A stretch of DNA of 64,000 nucleotides from Candidatus Fusicatenibacter intestinigallinarum (GTDB lineage: Bacteria > Bacillota > Clostridia > Lachnospirales > Lachnospiraceae): NCBI GenBank assembly GCA_019119555.1, contig DWWU01000019.1:1-64000 (forward strand), written 5' to 3'. The translations under genes were made by a program, and so were the position numbers. Below the pieces are notes generated by a model. It was not told the DNA's origin. It did not search any database and saw only the letters and a program-made list of their open reading frames with translations. Of the stretch, positions 28,001 through 35,965 are shown piece after piece (the first letter of the stretch is position 1; every line of letters starts with the position of its first letter).

Positions 28001-28273
28001 GGCGTGGATGCAATCCGCACCAACAAGCTGGAACAGCCGTCCCCGAATCTGATGGATCTGATCCTCGGCCACAAGATTGATCTCGTCATCGATACCCCGT
28101 CCCAGGGCATCGAGCACGCGAAAGACGGATTTATTATCCGGCGAAATGCCATTGAAACCGGCGTCAATGTTCTGACTTCTCTGGACACGGCAACCGCACT
28201 GGTAACCAGTCTGGAAAATACGGATGTGAAGAAGCTGACGCTGATTGACATCGCAACCATTGATAAACGATAA
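25067..28273 (+). CDS. carB: Carbamoyl-phosphate synthase large subunit
   Basis: A 1068-residue enzyme with the usual internal duplication: two ATP-grasp halves, each starting with a [14 protein letters not shown]-type motif (at ~6 and ~557), an oligomerisation region between them and a C-terminal MGS-like allosteric domain (~930-1068). It combines bicarbonate, ammonia and 2 ATP to carbamoyl phosphate. [22 protein letters not shown] and [18 protein letters not shown] are the paired signatures. It is coupled to carA. Confidence 0.98.
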   Translation: [1068 protein letters not shown]

Positions 28274-28283
28274 GAGAAACGGG

Positions 28284-28380
28284 TCCTCTGAAAAACCATC
28301 GGCAGCCGTTTCTGCAGTCTGCGCATTTTCCGCGCAGACTGCATGAAAACGCGTCGGGGTTTTTCAGAGGAATTTTTTTC
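28284..28380 (+). terminator. Terminator of carAB with a nested repeat-like hairpin
   Basis: Outer arms TCCTCTGAAAAACC (28284-28297) and GGTTTTTCAGAGGA (28358-28371), then seven T. Inside the loop, TGCAGTCTGCGC (28313) pairs with GCGCAGACTGCA (28332) and is followed by TGAAAACGCG, resembling the first hairpin of the MITE-like element. Confidence 0.8.
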
Positions 28381-28408
28381 GCTGCAGTTCGGCTGCTTCT
28401 GTACATTT

Positions 28409-28436
28409 GCAACCGTTCAGTCGGCGGAACGGTTAC
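28409..28436. repeat. 28-bp solo palindrome without clear flanking repeat
   Basis: GCAACCGTTCAGTC joined to GGCGGAACGGTTAC. The flanks (GTACATTT, TTTTTCTT) do not match. It lies in the 5' region of uppP. Confidence 0.7.
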
Positions 28437-28537
28437 TTTTTCTTGTATTTTTTAAAAAGATATGGTAAGTTTTTATTGGCGCATGAATAAAATAAGAAAA
28501 ATGTAAAGAGAACAAGTGAGAAACGAGGTATGAGAAG

Positions 28538-29446
28538 ATGGATTTGATCGAATGGCTGAAAGTCGTTTTACTTGGAATTGTGGAAGGAATTACAGAATGG
28601 CTCCCGATCAGCAGCACCGGACATATGATTCTGGTGGATGAAATCTTTCCGCTGAACGTGGATGCAGATTTTATGAATGTATTTGAAGTGGTTATTCAGC
28701 TGGGGGCAATTCTGGCGGTGGTTGTGATTTATTTCTGGGATCTGTGGCCGTTTCACACAAAGGCAAAGAGAAAAGAGAAGAGTTATTTTGCCCATCCCAG
28801 CGACGTTCCCGTACTTGCGAAATTCCAGAACTTTGCGGACAATTATTTTTATATGAACAAAATCGTAATGTGGCTGAAAATTGCGGTTTCCTGTCTGCCT
28901 GCAGCGGTCATCGGACTTGCGTTCAACGACTGGATCGAAGCGCATCTGATGAACTATGTGATTGTGGCCCTGATGCTGATCCTTTACGGCGTCCTTTTTA
29001 TTGTGATTGAGAATTACAACAAAACGAGGAAGCCGAAGATACATAAAATCCGTGAGATTGACTGGAAGACGGCGCTTCTTATCGGCGTATTCCAGCTGCT
29101 GTCCATTGTTCCGGGCACTTCCCGCTCAGGAGCTACAATCATAGGAGGAATTCTGCTGGGAACTTCCCGCGAACTGGCGGCGGAGTACACGTTTTTCCTG
29201 GCGATCCCGGTCATGTTCGGCGCCAGTCTTCTGAAAATCGTGAGCCATGGCTTTTCGTTTACAGGAGTCGAGGTGGCGGTTCTTCTGGTTGGAATGGCAG
29301 TGGCTTTTGTGGTTTCCGTCTTTGCAATCAAGTTTTTGATGAAATATATTAAAAAGCACGATTTTAAAGTGTTCGGATGGTATCGTATCGCTCTCGGCGT
29401 GGTGGTACTGCTGTATTTCGGCGTTCGGACGATGCTTGCATCATGA
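28538..29446 (+). CDS. uppP: Undecaprenyl-diphosphatase
   Basis: A 302-residue polytopic membrane phosphatase (BacA family) that recycles undecaprenyl pyrophosphate to the phosphate carrier used for peptidoglycan and for the polysaccharide locus upstream; it also gives bacitracin tolerance. Signatures: [21 protein letters not shown] (read as two parts, Glu-rich motif then SSTGH) near 11-30 and [13 protein letters not shown] near 190. The length is slightly above average because of an insertion after the second helix ([13 protein letters not shown]). It has its own terminator. Confidence 0.95.
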   Translation: MDLIEWLKVVLLGIVEGITEWLPISSTGHMILVDEIFPLNVDADFMNVFEVVIQLGAILAVVVIYFWDLWPFHTKAKRKEKSYFAHPSDVPVLAKFQNFADNYFYMNKIVMWLKIAVSCLPAAVIGLAFNDWIEAHLMNYVIVALMLILYGVLFIVIENYNKTRKPKIHKIREIDWKTALLIGVFQLLSIVPGTSRSGATIIGGILLGTSRELAAEYTFFLAIPVMFGASLLKIVSHGFSFTGVEVAVLLVGMAVAFVVSVFAIKFLMKYIKKHDFKVFGWYRIALGVVVLLYFGVRTMLAS

Positions 29447-29489
29447 CGGAACCCGATCAGAAAACATAGTTCAGATACACCCTGACCCG

Positions 29490-29552
29490 ATCCGGGGCGC
29501 TCTGGCCGGCAGATTCGAAAGCTTCTGCCGGCCAGAGCGCCCCGGATTTTTC
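29490..29552 (+). terminator. Very long perfect-stem terminator after uppP
   Basis: Two 24-nt arms (29490-29513 and 29524-29547) are exact inverted complements around a 10-nt loop, starting ATCCGGGGCGC and ending GCGCCCCGGAT, followed by a short T run. The stem is roughly twice the usual length. Confidence 0.85.
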
Positions 29553-29644
29553 TGACTCCATACTCGGACCATAGATTTTCTGCGCGGATCGGGTGTGATC
29601 AATGGCATTATGGCCTTGAGTTATCAGGAAAATGCAAAAAGATA

Positions 29645-29674
29645 TTGTAAGAAATGCACATGATCTGATATAAT
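29645..29674 (+). promoter_or_regulatory. Promoter of the phosphofructokinase gene
   Basis: TTGTAA, 18-nt spacer, perfect TATAAT, ~40 nt before the ATG. Confidence 0.65.
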
Positions 29675-29714
29675 AGGAGCAGTTGATTGTAAGAAATGAC
29701 AGGAGGATGTTGCT

Positions 29715-30965
29715 ATGAAAAAAAAGAGAAATATTATCGTGGGACAGTCCGGCGGACCGACATCAGTGATCAATTCTTCTCTGGCCGGCGTTTATAAAAA
29801 TGCGAAAGAACGTGGGTTTCACAAAGTCTATGGCATGCTCCACGGAATCCAGGGCCTTCTGGATGAGAAATATGTAGATCTTTCCACTCAAATCCACTCG
29901 GAACTTGACATCGAGCTTCTGAAACGGACGCCGTCCGCTTTCCTCGGCTCCTGCCGTTATAAACTGCCGGAGATCCATGAGAACCGCGAAATTTTCGAGA
30001 AGATTTTCGAGATTCTCAACCGCCTGGAAATCGAGGCATTTATTTATATCGGCGGAAACGACTCGATGGATACCATTAAAAAGCTGAGCGATTACGGTAT
30101 CCTGACCGGACAGCCGCAGAAATTTCTCGGCGTGCCGAAGACGATCGACAACGACCTGGCTTTGACGGATCACACGCCCGGGTTCGGAAGTGCGGCCAAA
30201 TATATCGGCGCATCCACAAAAGAGGTTATCCGTGACGCGCTGGGGCTGACCTATAACAAACCGATGATCACGATCATTGAGGTCATGGGACGGAATGCCG
30301 GCTGGCTGACAGGAGCCACCGCTCTGGCAAAGACGGAAGAATGCGAGGGACCGGATCTGATTTATCTTCCGGAGGTACCCTTCGATATTGATAAATTCCT
30401 GAAAAAAGTCAAAGATCTGCTGAAAAAGAAAAATTCCATTGTAATTTCTGTGTCTGAGGGAATCAGGCTGGCGGACGGAAGATATGTCTGCGAGCTTTCC
30501 GGAGGCGGCGATTACGTAGACGCATTCGGACATAAACAGCTGCAGGGCACGGCGGCATATCTGGCAAACTTCCTGGCGGCGGAGATCGGATGTAAGACAA
30601 GAAGCGTGGAGTTTTCCACTCTGCAGAGAAGCGCGTCTCATATTGCGTCCCGTGTGGATATCGACGAGGCGTTTATGGTAGGCGGCGCTGCCGTGAAAGC
30701 AGCGGACGAGGGGGATACCGGAAAGATGGTGGTGATTGACCGGATCGCAGATGACCCGTATATGAGTTCTGCAGGAATCTACGACGTTCACCGGATCGCC
30801 AATGAAGAAAAACTGGTTCCGAGAGAATGGATGAACCGGGAGGCTGATTACGTGACTAAGGATTTCGTGGATTATGTGAAGCCGCTGATCCAGGGAGACT
30901 ACCAGCCGATCATGGTAAACGGCCTTCCAAGACACCTGGTATTGGACACAAAGCACAAGAAATAA
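29715..30965 (+). CDS. pfp: 6-phosphofructokinase, probably PPi-dependent
   Basis: A 416-residue phosphofructokinase with QSGGPTSVIN at the start, GGNDS at 113-117 and PKTIDNDL at 141-148. ATP enzymes carry GGDG and PGTIDND; the Asp in the fourth position of the first motif and the Lys of PKTID are the published marks of pyrophosphate-dependent enzymes. It would interconvert fructose-6-P plus PPi with fructose-1,6-bisphosphate plus Pi, reversibly. It sits directly before ppdK, another PPi enzyme, which supports the assignment. AGGAGG lies 7 nt before the ATG. Confidence 0.88.
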   Translation: MKKKRNIIVGQSGGPTSVINSSLAGVYKNAKERGFHKVYGMLHGIQGLLDEKYVDLSTQIHSELDIELLKRTPSAFLGSCRYKLPEIHENREIFEKIFEILNRLEIEAFIYIGGNDSMDTIKKLSDYGILTGQPQKFLGVPKTIDNDLALTDHTPGFGSAAKYIGASTKEVIRDALGLTYNKPMITIIEVMGRNAGWLTGATALAKTEECEGPDLIYLPEVPFDIDKFLKKVKDLLKKKNSIVISVSEGIRLADGRYVCELSGGGDYVDAFGHKQLQGTAAYLANFLAAEIGCKTRSVEFSTLQRSASHIASRVDIDEAFMVGGAAVKAADEGDTGKMVVIDRIADDPYMSSAGIYDVHRIANEEKLVPREWMNREADYVTKDFVDYVKPLIQGDYQPIMVNGLPRHLVLDTKHKK

Positions 30966-30988
30966 TTAAAAAATTGGTACATTTTTTG

Positions 30989-31016
30989 TTGACTAAAGTC
31001 GTTCTTATGGTACAAT
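30989..31016 (+). promoter_or_regulatory. Strong promoter of ppdK
   Basis: TTGACT, 16-nt spacer, TACAAT. A TATAAT at 31329-31334 close to the gene lacks a good upstream hexamer and may be fortuitous. Confidence 0.75.
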
Positions 31017-31362
31017 AAATGTGTGCGCAATCAGGGCTGACGGCAGCGCCGGCTCTGAAGTATGCCGGGAAATTTCCCGCCGCCGGGAAGTGTGCTCAGC
31101 GGAAGGTAATTTTTCGACATTGAGCGGACTGCCGCGGTCAGATATGGGAGCAGAATGGCAGAATGTTCCCGGCAGAATACCGGATCGCGGAAGTACATAA
31201 AAAGGGCAGAGGGGCTACCTCCCCTGTTGTCCGGGCAGAGAATTCCTTCCCGTTCAACTGCCGGAATCTCTTTCCGGTGCTGTGCGTTGCGGCGCAGTAT
31301 GGGCAGAGCAAAAGAGGGAATACTCTACTATAATCAAATCATATTTAGGAGGAAAAGTAACA
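31017..31362 (+). promoter_or_regulatory. Long untranslated leader of ppdK, function unknown
   Basis: About 340 nt between promoter and start with several GC-rich inverted repeats (for example GCCGGGAAATTTCCCGC-type and GAGGGGCTACCTCCCC). I recognise no riboswitch class and no intrinsic terminator in it. A weak reading frame crosses its 3' end but has no ribosome site. Confidence 0.45.
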
Positions 31363-33987
31363 ATGGCAAAATGGGTTTACTTATTCAATGAAGGTAACGC
31401 AAACATGAGAAACCTTCTTGGTGGTAAAGGTGCCAACCTGGCAGAGATGACAAATCTTGGCATGCCGATTCCGCAGGGCTTCACCGTTACGACAGAGGCC
31501 TGCACCAACTATTATGAAAGCGGAAAGAAAATTTCTGAAGAAATTCAGGGACAGATTTTCGAGGCAATGACATGGCTGGAGCAGGAAAACGGCAAGAAAT
31601 TCGGAGATACCGAGAATCCTCTTCTGGTATCTGTACGTTCCGGAGCAAGAGCATCTATGCCTGGTATGATGGATACTATCCTGAACCTGGGTCTGAATGA
31701 CGTATCCGTAGAAGGCTTCGCAAAGAAGACTGGAAATCCGAGATTCGCATACGACTCCTACAGAAGATTTATTCAGATGTTCTCAGACGTTGTTATGGAA
31801 GTTCCGAAGTCCTTCTTCGAGAAAATCATCGACGAAGTAAAGGAAGCAAAAGGCGTTCGGTACGATACGGAGCTGACTACAGACGATCTGAAAGAACTGG
31901 TTAAGAGATTTAAAGCTGTTTATTCTGAAAATATGAACGGCGCTGAATTCCCGCAGGATCCGAAGGAACAGCTGATGGAGGCTGTAAAAGCTGTATTCCG
32001 TTCCTGGGACAACCCCCGTGCGATCGTTTATCGTCGTATGAACGATATCCCGGGCGACTGGGGAACCGCTGTAAACGTACAGACCATGGTATTCGGAAAC
32101 ATGGGAGATACTTCCGGAACAGGCGTTGCGTTCACCCGTAACCCGTCCACCGGAGAGAAAGGTATCTTCGGCGAGTACCTGATCAATGCACAGGGCGAGG
32201 ACGTTGTTGCAGGCGTTCGTACTCCGCAGCCGATCACAAAACTGGCTGAGGATCTTCCGCAGTGCTACAAACAGTTCATGAGCCTGGCTATGAAACTGGA
32301 GAATCATTACCGTGACATGCAGGATATGGAGTTCACCATTCAGGAAGGAAAACTGTTCTTCCTGCAGACACGTAACGGAAAGAGAACCGCTCCGGCTGCA
32401 ATCCAGATCGCCTGCGACCTGGTAGACGAGGGAATGATCACTCCGGAAGAGGCTGTATGCCGTATCGATGCGAAATCCCTGGATCAGCTGCTGCATCCGA
32501 CCTTCGATGCAGACGCTCTGAAAGCAGGAGAGGTAATCGGTTCCGCTCTGCCGGCATCTCCGGGAGCAGGAGCTGGTAAAGTATACTTCAACGCAGAAGA
32601 TGCAAAGGCTGCTCATGAGAAAGGTGAGAGAGTTATCCTGGTTCGTCTTGAGACTTCTCCGGAAGATATCGAAGGAATGCACGCATCAGAAGGTATCCTG
32701 ACCGTTCGCGGTGGTATGACTTCTCATGCAGCTGTTGTTGCCCGCGGTATGGGAACCTGCTGCGTATCCGGATGCGGCGAGATCAAGATCGACGAGGAAG
32801 CAAAATACTTTGAACTTGGCGGATATACCTTCCATGAGGGAGATTACATCTCTCTGGACGGCTCTACAGGTAAGATCTACAAAGGCGACATCAAGACCGT
32901 TGAGGCTTCTGTAGGCGGAAACTTCGGACGTATCATGCGCTGGGCGGATCAGTTCCGTAAACTGCAGGTTCGTACCAATGCGGATACGCCGGCAGATACC
33001 GAGAACGCAGTAAAACTGGGCGCAGAGGGAATCGGTCTTTGCCGTACTGAGCATATGTTCTTCGATCCGGAGCGTATTCCGAAGATCCGTAAGATGATCC
33101 TTTCCGACACAGTAGAAGAGAGAGAAAAAGCTCTGAACGAGCTGATTCCTTATCAGAAAGACGATTTCAAGGCTATGTACAAAGCTCTGAAAGGCCGTCC
33201 GATGACTGTACGTTATCTGGATCCGCCGCTGCATGAGTTCGTTCCGACAGATCCGGAAGATATCAAGGCTCTGGCTGAAGATATGGGTCTGACACCGGAA
33301 GAAGTACAGGCAAGATGTGACGAACTGCATGAGTTCAACCCGATGATGGGTCATCGTGGATGCCGTCTGGCAGTTACCTATCCGGAAATCGCAAAGATGC
33401 AGACAAGAGCAATCATCGAGGCTGCGATCGAAGTGAAAGATGAGATGGGATACGACATTGTTCCGGAAATCATGATCCCGCTGGTAGGCGAGAAGAAAGA
33501 GCTGAAATTCGTCAAAGACGTTGTCGTAGCTACCGCAGAGGAAGTTATGAAGGAAAAAGGCGAGTACATCAATTACCATGTTGGTACTATGATCGAGATT
33601 CCGCGTGCTGCACTGACCGCTGATCAGATCGCAGAGGAAGCTGAGTTCTTCTCCTTCGGAACCAACGACCTGACTCAGATGACCTTCGGATTCTCCCGTG
33701 ACGACGCTGGTAAATTCCTGGGCTCCTACTATGAGAACAAGATTTACGAGTCTGATCCGTTCGCAAAACTGGATCAGGAAGGTGTCGGCCAGCTGGTTAA
33801 GATGGCAGCTGAGAAGGGCCGCAAGACCAACCCGAACCTGAAGATGGGAATCTGTGGAGAGCACGGCGGAGATCCGTCTTCCGTAGAGTTCTGCCACAAG
33901 GTAGGCCTGAACTATGTATCCTGCTCGCCGTTCCGCGTGCCGATCGCACGTCTGGCTGCTGCGCAGGCTGCACTGAACAATAAATAA
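31363..33987 (+). CDS. ppdK: Pyruvate, phosphate dikinase
   Basis: An 874-residue enzyme for PEP + AMP + PPi to pyruvate + ATP + Pi and the reverse. The N-terminal ATP-grasp domain (LLGGKGANLAEM, FGNMGDTSGTGVAFTRNPSTGEKGIFGEYL split over 240-300) is followed by the phosphohistidine domain GGMTSHAAVVARGMG near 450 and the C-terminal PEP barrel (GLCRTEHMFF, MGHRGCRL, FGTNDLTQMTFG). The start is the ATG 8 nt after AGGAGG; upstream in-frame codons lack a site. Codon choice is strongly restricted compared with its neighbours, as in highly expressed genes. With pfp it forms a PPi-linked glycolytic pair. Confidence 0.97.
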   Translation: MAKWVYLFNEGNANMRNLLGGKGANLAEMTNLGMPIPQGFTVTTEACTNYYESGKKISEEIQGQIFEAMTWLEQENGKKFGDTENPLLVSVRSGARASMPGMMDTILNLGLNDVSVEGFAKKTGNPRFAYDSYRRFIQMFSDVVMEVPKSFFEKIIDEVKEAKGVRYDTELTTDDLKELVKRFKAVYSENMNGAEFPQDPKEQLMEAVKAVFRSWDNPRAIVYRRMNDIPGDWGTAVNVQTMVFGNMGDTSGTGVAFTRNPSTGEKGIFGEYLINAQGEDVVAGVRTPQPITKLAEDLPQCYKQFMSLAMKLENHYRDMQDMEFTIQEGKLFFLQTRNGKRTAPAAIQIACDLVDEGMITPEEAVCRIDAKSLDQLLHPTFDADALKAGEVIGSALPASPGAGAGKVYFNAEDAKAAHEKGERVILVRLETSPEDIEGMHASEGILTVRGGMTSHAAVVARGMGTCCVSGCGEIKIDEEAKYFELGGYTFHEGDYISLDGSTGKIYKGDIKTVEASVGGNFGRIMRWADQFRKLQVRTNADTPADTENAVKLGAEGIGLCRTEHMFFDPERIPKIRKMILSDTVEEREKALNELIPYQKDDFKAMYKALKGRPMTVRYLDPPLHEFVPTDPEDIKALAEDMGLTPEEVQARCDELHEFNPMMGHRGCRLAVTYPEIAKMQTRAIIEAAIEVKDEMGYDIVPEIMIPLVGEKKELKFVKDVVVATAEEVMKEKGEYINYHVGTMIEIPRAALTADQIAEEAEFFSFGTNDLTQMTFGFSRDDAGKFLGSYYENKIYESDPFAKLDQEGVGQLVKMAAEKGRKTNPNLKMGICGEHGGDPSSVEFCHKVGLNYVSCSPFRVPIARLAAAQAALNNK

Positions 33988-34040
33988 TCAGTGAAGAAAA
34001 CTGTATCATAAGGCATATATCATATATGTCGGATGGTCTT

Positions 34041-34080
34041 ACAGCGCCCTGTTCTTTGGAACAGGGCGCTGTGTGTTTTA
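34041..34080 (+). terminator. Terminator of ppdK
   Basis: Perfect 14-bp stem ACAGCGCCCTGTTC / GAACAGGGCGCTGT with loop TTTG, then a T-rich tail. Confidence 0.9.
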
Positions 34081-34097
34081 TATAACAGGAAACCAGG

Positions 34098-35429
34098 TCA
34101 GGGCGTCAGCCGGTGAATGTCCCGCGGGAACAGGGACGCTCTGCGCACATTGTCCTGCTCCAGCAGACGGCTGGTCAGACGCTCCAGACCGAGCCCAAGT
34201 CCGCCGTGGGGCGGCATTCCATAGCGGTGAATCATCAGATAACTCTGAAAATGCTCCGGGTTCATATTCCTTCGGAGCATTTTTTCCAGCTGCTCCTGAT
34301 AGCTGTGAATCCGCTGCCCTCCGGTGGTAATCTCCATTCCGCGGAACAGCAGGTCAAAGCTCAGCGTCTCCTCCGGATGTTCCGGATCGTCCATTGCGTA
34401 GAAAGGACGTTTTGCCGACGGATAATGGGTGACAAAAACAAATTCACTGCCGGTTTTCTTCTGAATCAGACGGCAGAGCTGCTTTTCTTCCTCCGGACTA
34501 AAATCCATACAGTCAGACTGCGTCTTTTCTCCGTGCACCATGTTTTTCGCCTCCCGGAATTTTATACAGGGGATTTCCTCGATTTCGGGGATCCTGACGC
34601 CAAGCAGGGAGACGGCGTCGGGACATTGTTCCTTTACCGCAGCCATGGCTTCTCTCAGCATTCCTGTCTCCATCTCCATCAGATCCCGGAAGCTGTCGAT
34701 AAATCCCATTTCAAAATCCACACCGGTATATTCGTTCAGATGGCGAGAGGTGTCGTGTTTTTCCGCCCGGAAGACGGGGCCGATCTCAAAGACCCGCTCA
34801 AATACGCCGACCATCATCTGTTTATAAAACTGGGGACTCTGCGCGAGGCAGGCCTCCCGGCCGAAATAGTCCAGATGAAAAATATTGGCTCCGCCTTCGG
34901 CTCCTTCTGCGACGATTTTCGGGGTGTGAATCTCTGTGAAGTGATGGGCTTTCAGAAAACGGCGCATACCATCTGCGAGCGCTTCCTGGATTTTGAAAAT
35001 GGCGGCTTCCCTCTGATTGCGGAGGGTGATCGGCCGGTAATTCAGCAGAGTTTCCAGAGAAGTGTCCACAGTTCGCTGGCTGATGACCACCGGGCTGTGT
35101 TCCTCAGGGGAGGAGAGGACTTTGACATTCAGAAGGACCAGGTCAAAGCCACTTCGGGAACGTTCTTCTTTCCGGACGTCAACAGTTGCTCTGATACAGC
35201 ATTCCTCGGTCAGCGCGTCAAGGGAAAACTGTGCCTCTGACGGGGAATATACGCATTGAACCATCTGCCCTCCGCTCCTGAGAAGGACGAAGGCAAAACC
35301 TCTCATCTTCCGGATTCTGGAGACAGAACCGTGAATGACGGCGGTCTGTCCGATCCGGTTTTTCAGATCCCACACCTGTACGGCGTTTTCCGCCGGATGA
35401 TTTGTCTGTACTGCTTTGATTGTTTTCAT
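34098..35429 (-). CDS. aspS: Aspartate--tRNA(Asp/Asn) ligase, archaeal type
   Basis: A 443-residue class II synthetase with an OB-fold anticodon-binding domain (~20-110) and a catalytic core with motif 2 (FEIGPVFRAEKHDTSRHLNE, split) and motif 3 (HGGLGLGLERLTSRLL). EGAEGGANIFHLDYFG and LAQSPQFYKQMM are typical of the short archaeal/eukaryal AspRS without the bacterial GAD insertion; many of these also charge tRNA-Asn. The start is the second ATG, 7 nt after AAGGAG; the upstream in-frame ATG at 35453 lacks a site. A leader peptide and terminator precede it. Clostridia often keep this enzyme beside a bacterial AspRS, a sign of transfer. Confidence 0.93.
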   Translation of the reverse strand: MKTIKAVQTNHPAENAVQVWDLKNRIGQTAVIHGSVSRIRKMRGFAFVLLRSGGQMVQCVYSPSEAQFSLDALTEECCIRATVDVRKEERSRSGFDLVLLNVKVLSSPEEHSPVVISQRTVDTSLETLLNYRPITLRNQREAAIFKIQEALADGMRRFLKAHHFTEIHTPKIVAEGAEGGANIFHLDYFGREACLAQSPQFYKQMMVGVFERVFEIGPVFRAEKHDTSRHLNEYTGVDFEMGFIDSFRDLMEMETGMLREAMAAVKEQCPDAVSLLGVRIPEIEEIPCIKFREAKNMVHGEKTQSDCMDFSPEEEKQLCRLIQKKTGSEFVFVTHYPSAKRPFYAMDDPEHPEETLSFDLLFRGMEITTGGQRIHSYQEQLEKMLRRNMNPEHFQSYLMIHRYGMPPHGGLGLGLERLTSRLLEQDNVRRASLFPRDIHRLTP

Positions 35430-35680
35430 TGGAATCTCCTTTCGCGTTTTCATCTTTCAGTCTTGCAGTTTCTTTGTATCCTCTTTTCCATATTGTCTGC
35501 CGGTTCCGGCAGGCTTCTATGTGTCTCTCACAGTATCACAACCTTTCCGAAGACTGTGCGGCGCCTGCCGGAGCGGTGAGGCAAACGGTCTGAATGTTCA
35601 CAGCGGGGGAGATTCCTCGGAGATCGCCGAATGGAAAGCCTTCAGGAGAATTCGGGAAAGAAGATCCGGAATCTCTGCAG

Positions 35681-35725
35681 AAAAAACAGAGCCGCACAGT
35701 ATAAATTTTTTCCTGTGCGACTCTG
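35681..35725 (-). terminator. Leader terminator upstream of aspS
   Basis: On the minus strand CAGAGTCGCACAG, a 13-nt loop, CTGTGCGGCTCTG, then six T. It stands between the leader peptide and the gene, 250 nt before the aspS start, so it would stop transcription before the gene unless disrupted. Upstream segments CCTGTG and CTCTG could pair with its left arm as an antiterminator. Confidence 0.8.
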
Positions 35726-35812
35726 CTTTTCCGGGGACTCAGAGCTTTTCCCTGAAAGACTCCCGGGGCTTTCGGTCATTTCCTTTTCGTCCACACAGGC
35801 ACAACCACAAGA

Positions 35813-35844
35813 AGCGCTTGTACCTGTGAAAAGATACAAGCGCT
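35813..35844 (-). promoter_or_regulatory. Hairpin beginning at the leader-peptide stop codon
   Basis: AGCGCTTGTATC pairs with GGTACAAGCGCT (12 bp, one G-U) around a short loop. The first two bases of the stem belong to the TAG stop. A ribosome halted on the Asp codons would sit next to this stem and a ribosome reaching the stop would open it. It is not followed by a T run. Confidence 0.65.
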
Positions 35845-35893
35845 ATCTATCGTCGTCCCTGTTGGTTTTCCGTAAGGAAATCATCTGACACAT
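35843..35893 (-). CDS. Asp-rich leader peptide upstream of aspS
   Basis: A 16-residue frame, MCQMISLRKTNRDDDR, with AGGAGG 8 nt before its ATG and only ~20 nt after the predicted transcript start. It ends with Asn, Arg, then three consecutive Asp codons (GAC GAC GAT), Arg and stop. The enzyme downstream makes Asp-tRNA (and possibly Asp-tRNA-Asn), so a ribosome stalling on uncharged tRNA-Asp or tRNA-Asn would sense the product of the gene. This is the layout of classical ribosome-mediated attenuation. No T-box sequence is visible. Seen: frame, site, promoter, hairpins. Inferred: the regulation. Confidence 0.7.
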   Translation of the reverse strand: MCQMISLRKTNRDDDR

Positions 35894-35918
35894 AAACAAC
35901 ACCTCCTGAATTATGGTA

Positions 35919-35947
35919 AGGATACCACCGAAAATAAAGATTGTCAA
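35919..35947 (-). promoter_or_regulatory. Promoter of the aspS leader
   Basis: On the minus strand a perfect TTGACA, 17-nt spacer, TATCCT. Confidence 0.8.
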
Positions 35948-35965
35948 TAAAAGATTCTGAAAATG

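Noticed and set aside
25061..28117. 1018-codon minus-strand open frame opposite carB
   Set aside because: Long shadow caused by codon bias of carB; no ribosome site and no recognisable protein.
34113..35240. 375-codon plus-strand open frame
   Set aside because: It lies wholly antisense to aspS, which has full motifs; the mirror frame shows no domain.
35430..35912. T-box riboswitch for aspS
   Set aside because: No T-box core sequence (TGGNACCGCG-type) is visible on the minus strand; the leader peptide and terminator explain the region better.
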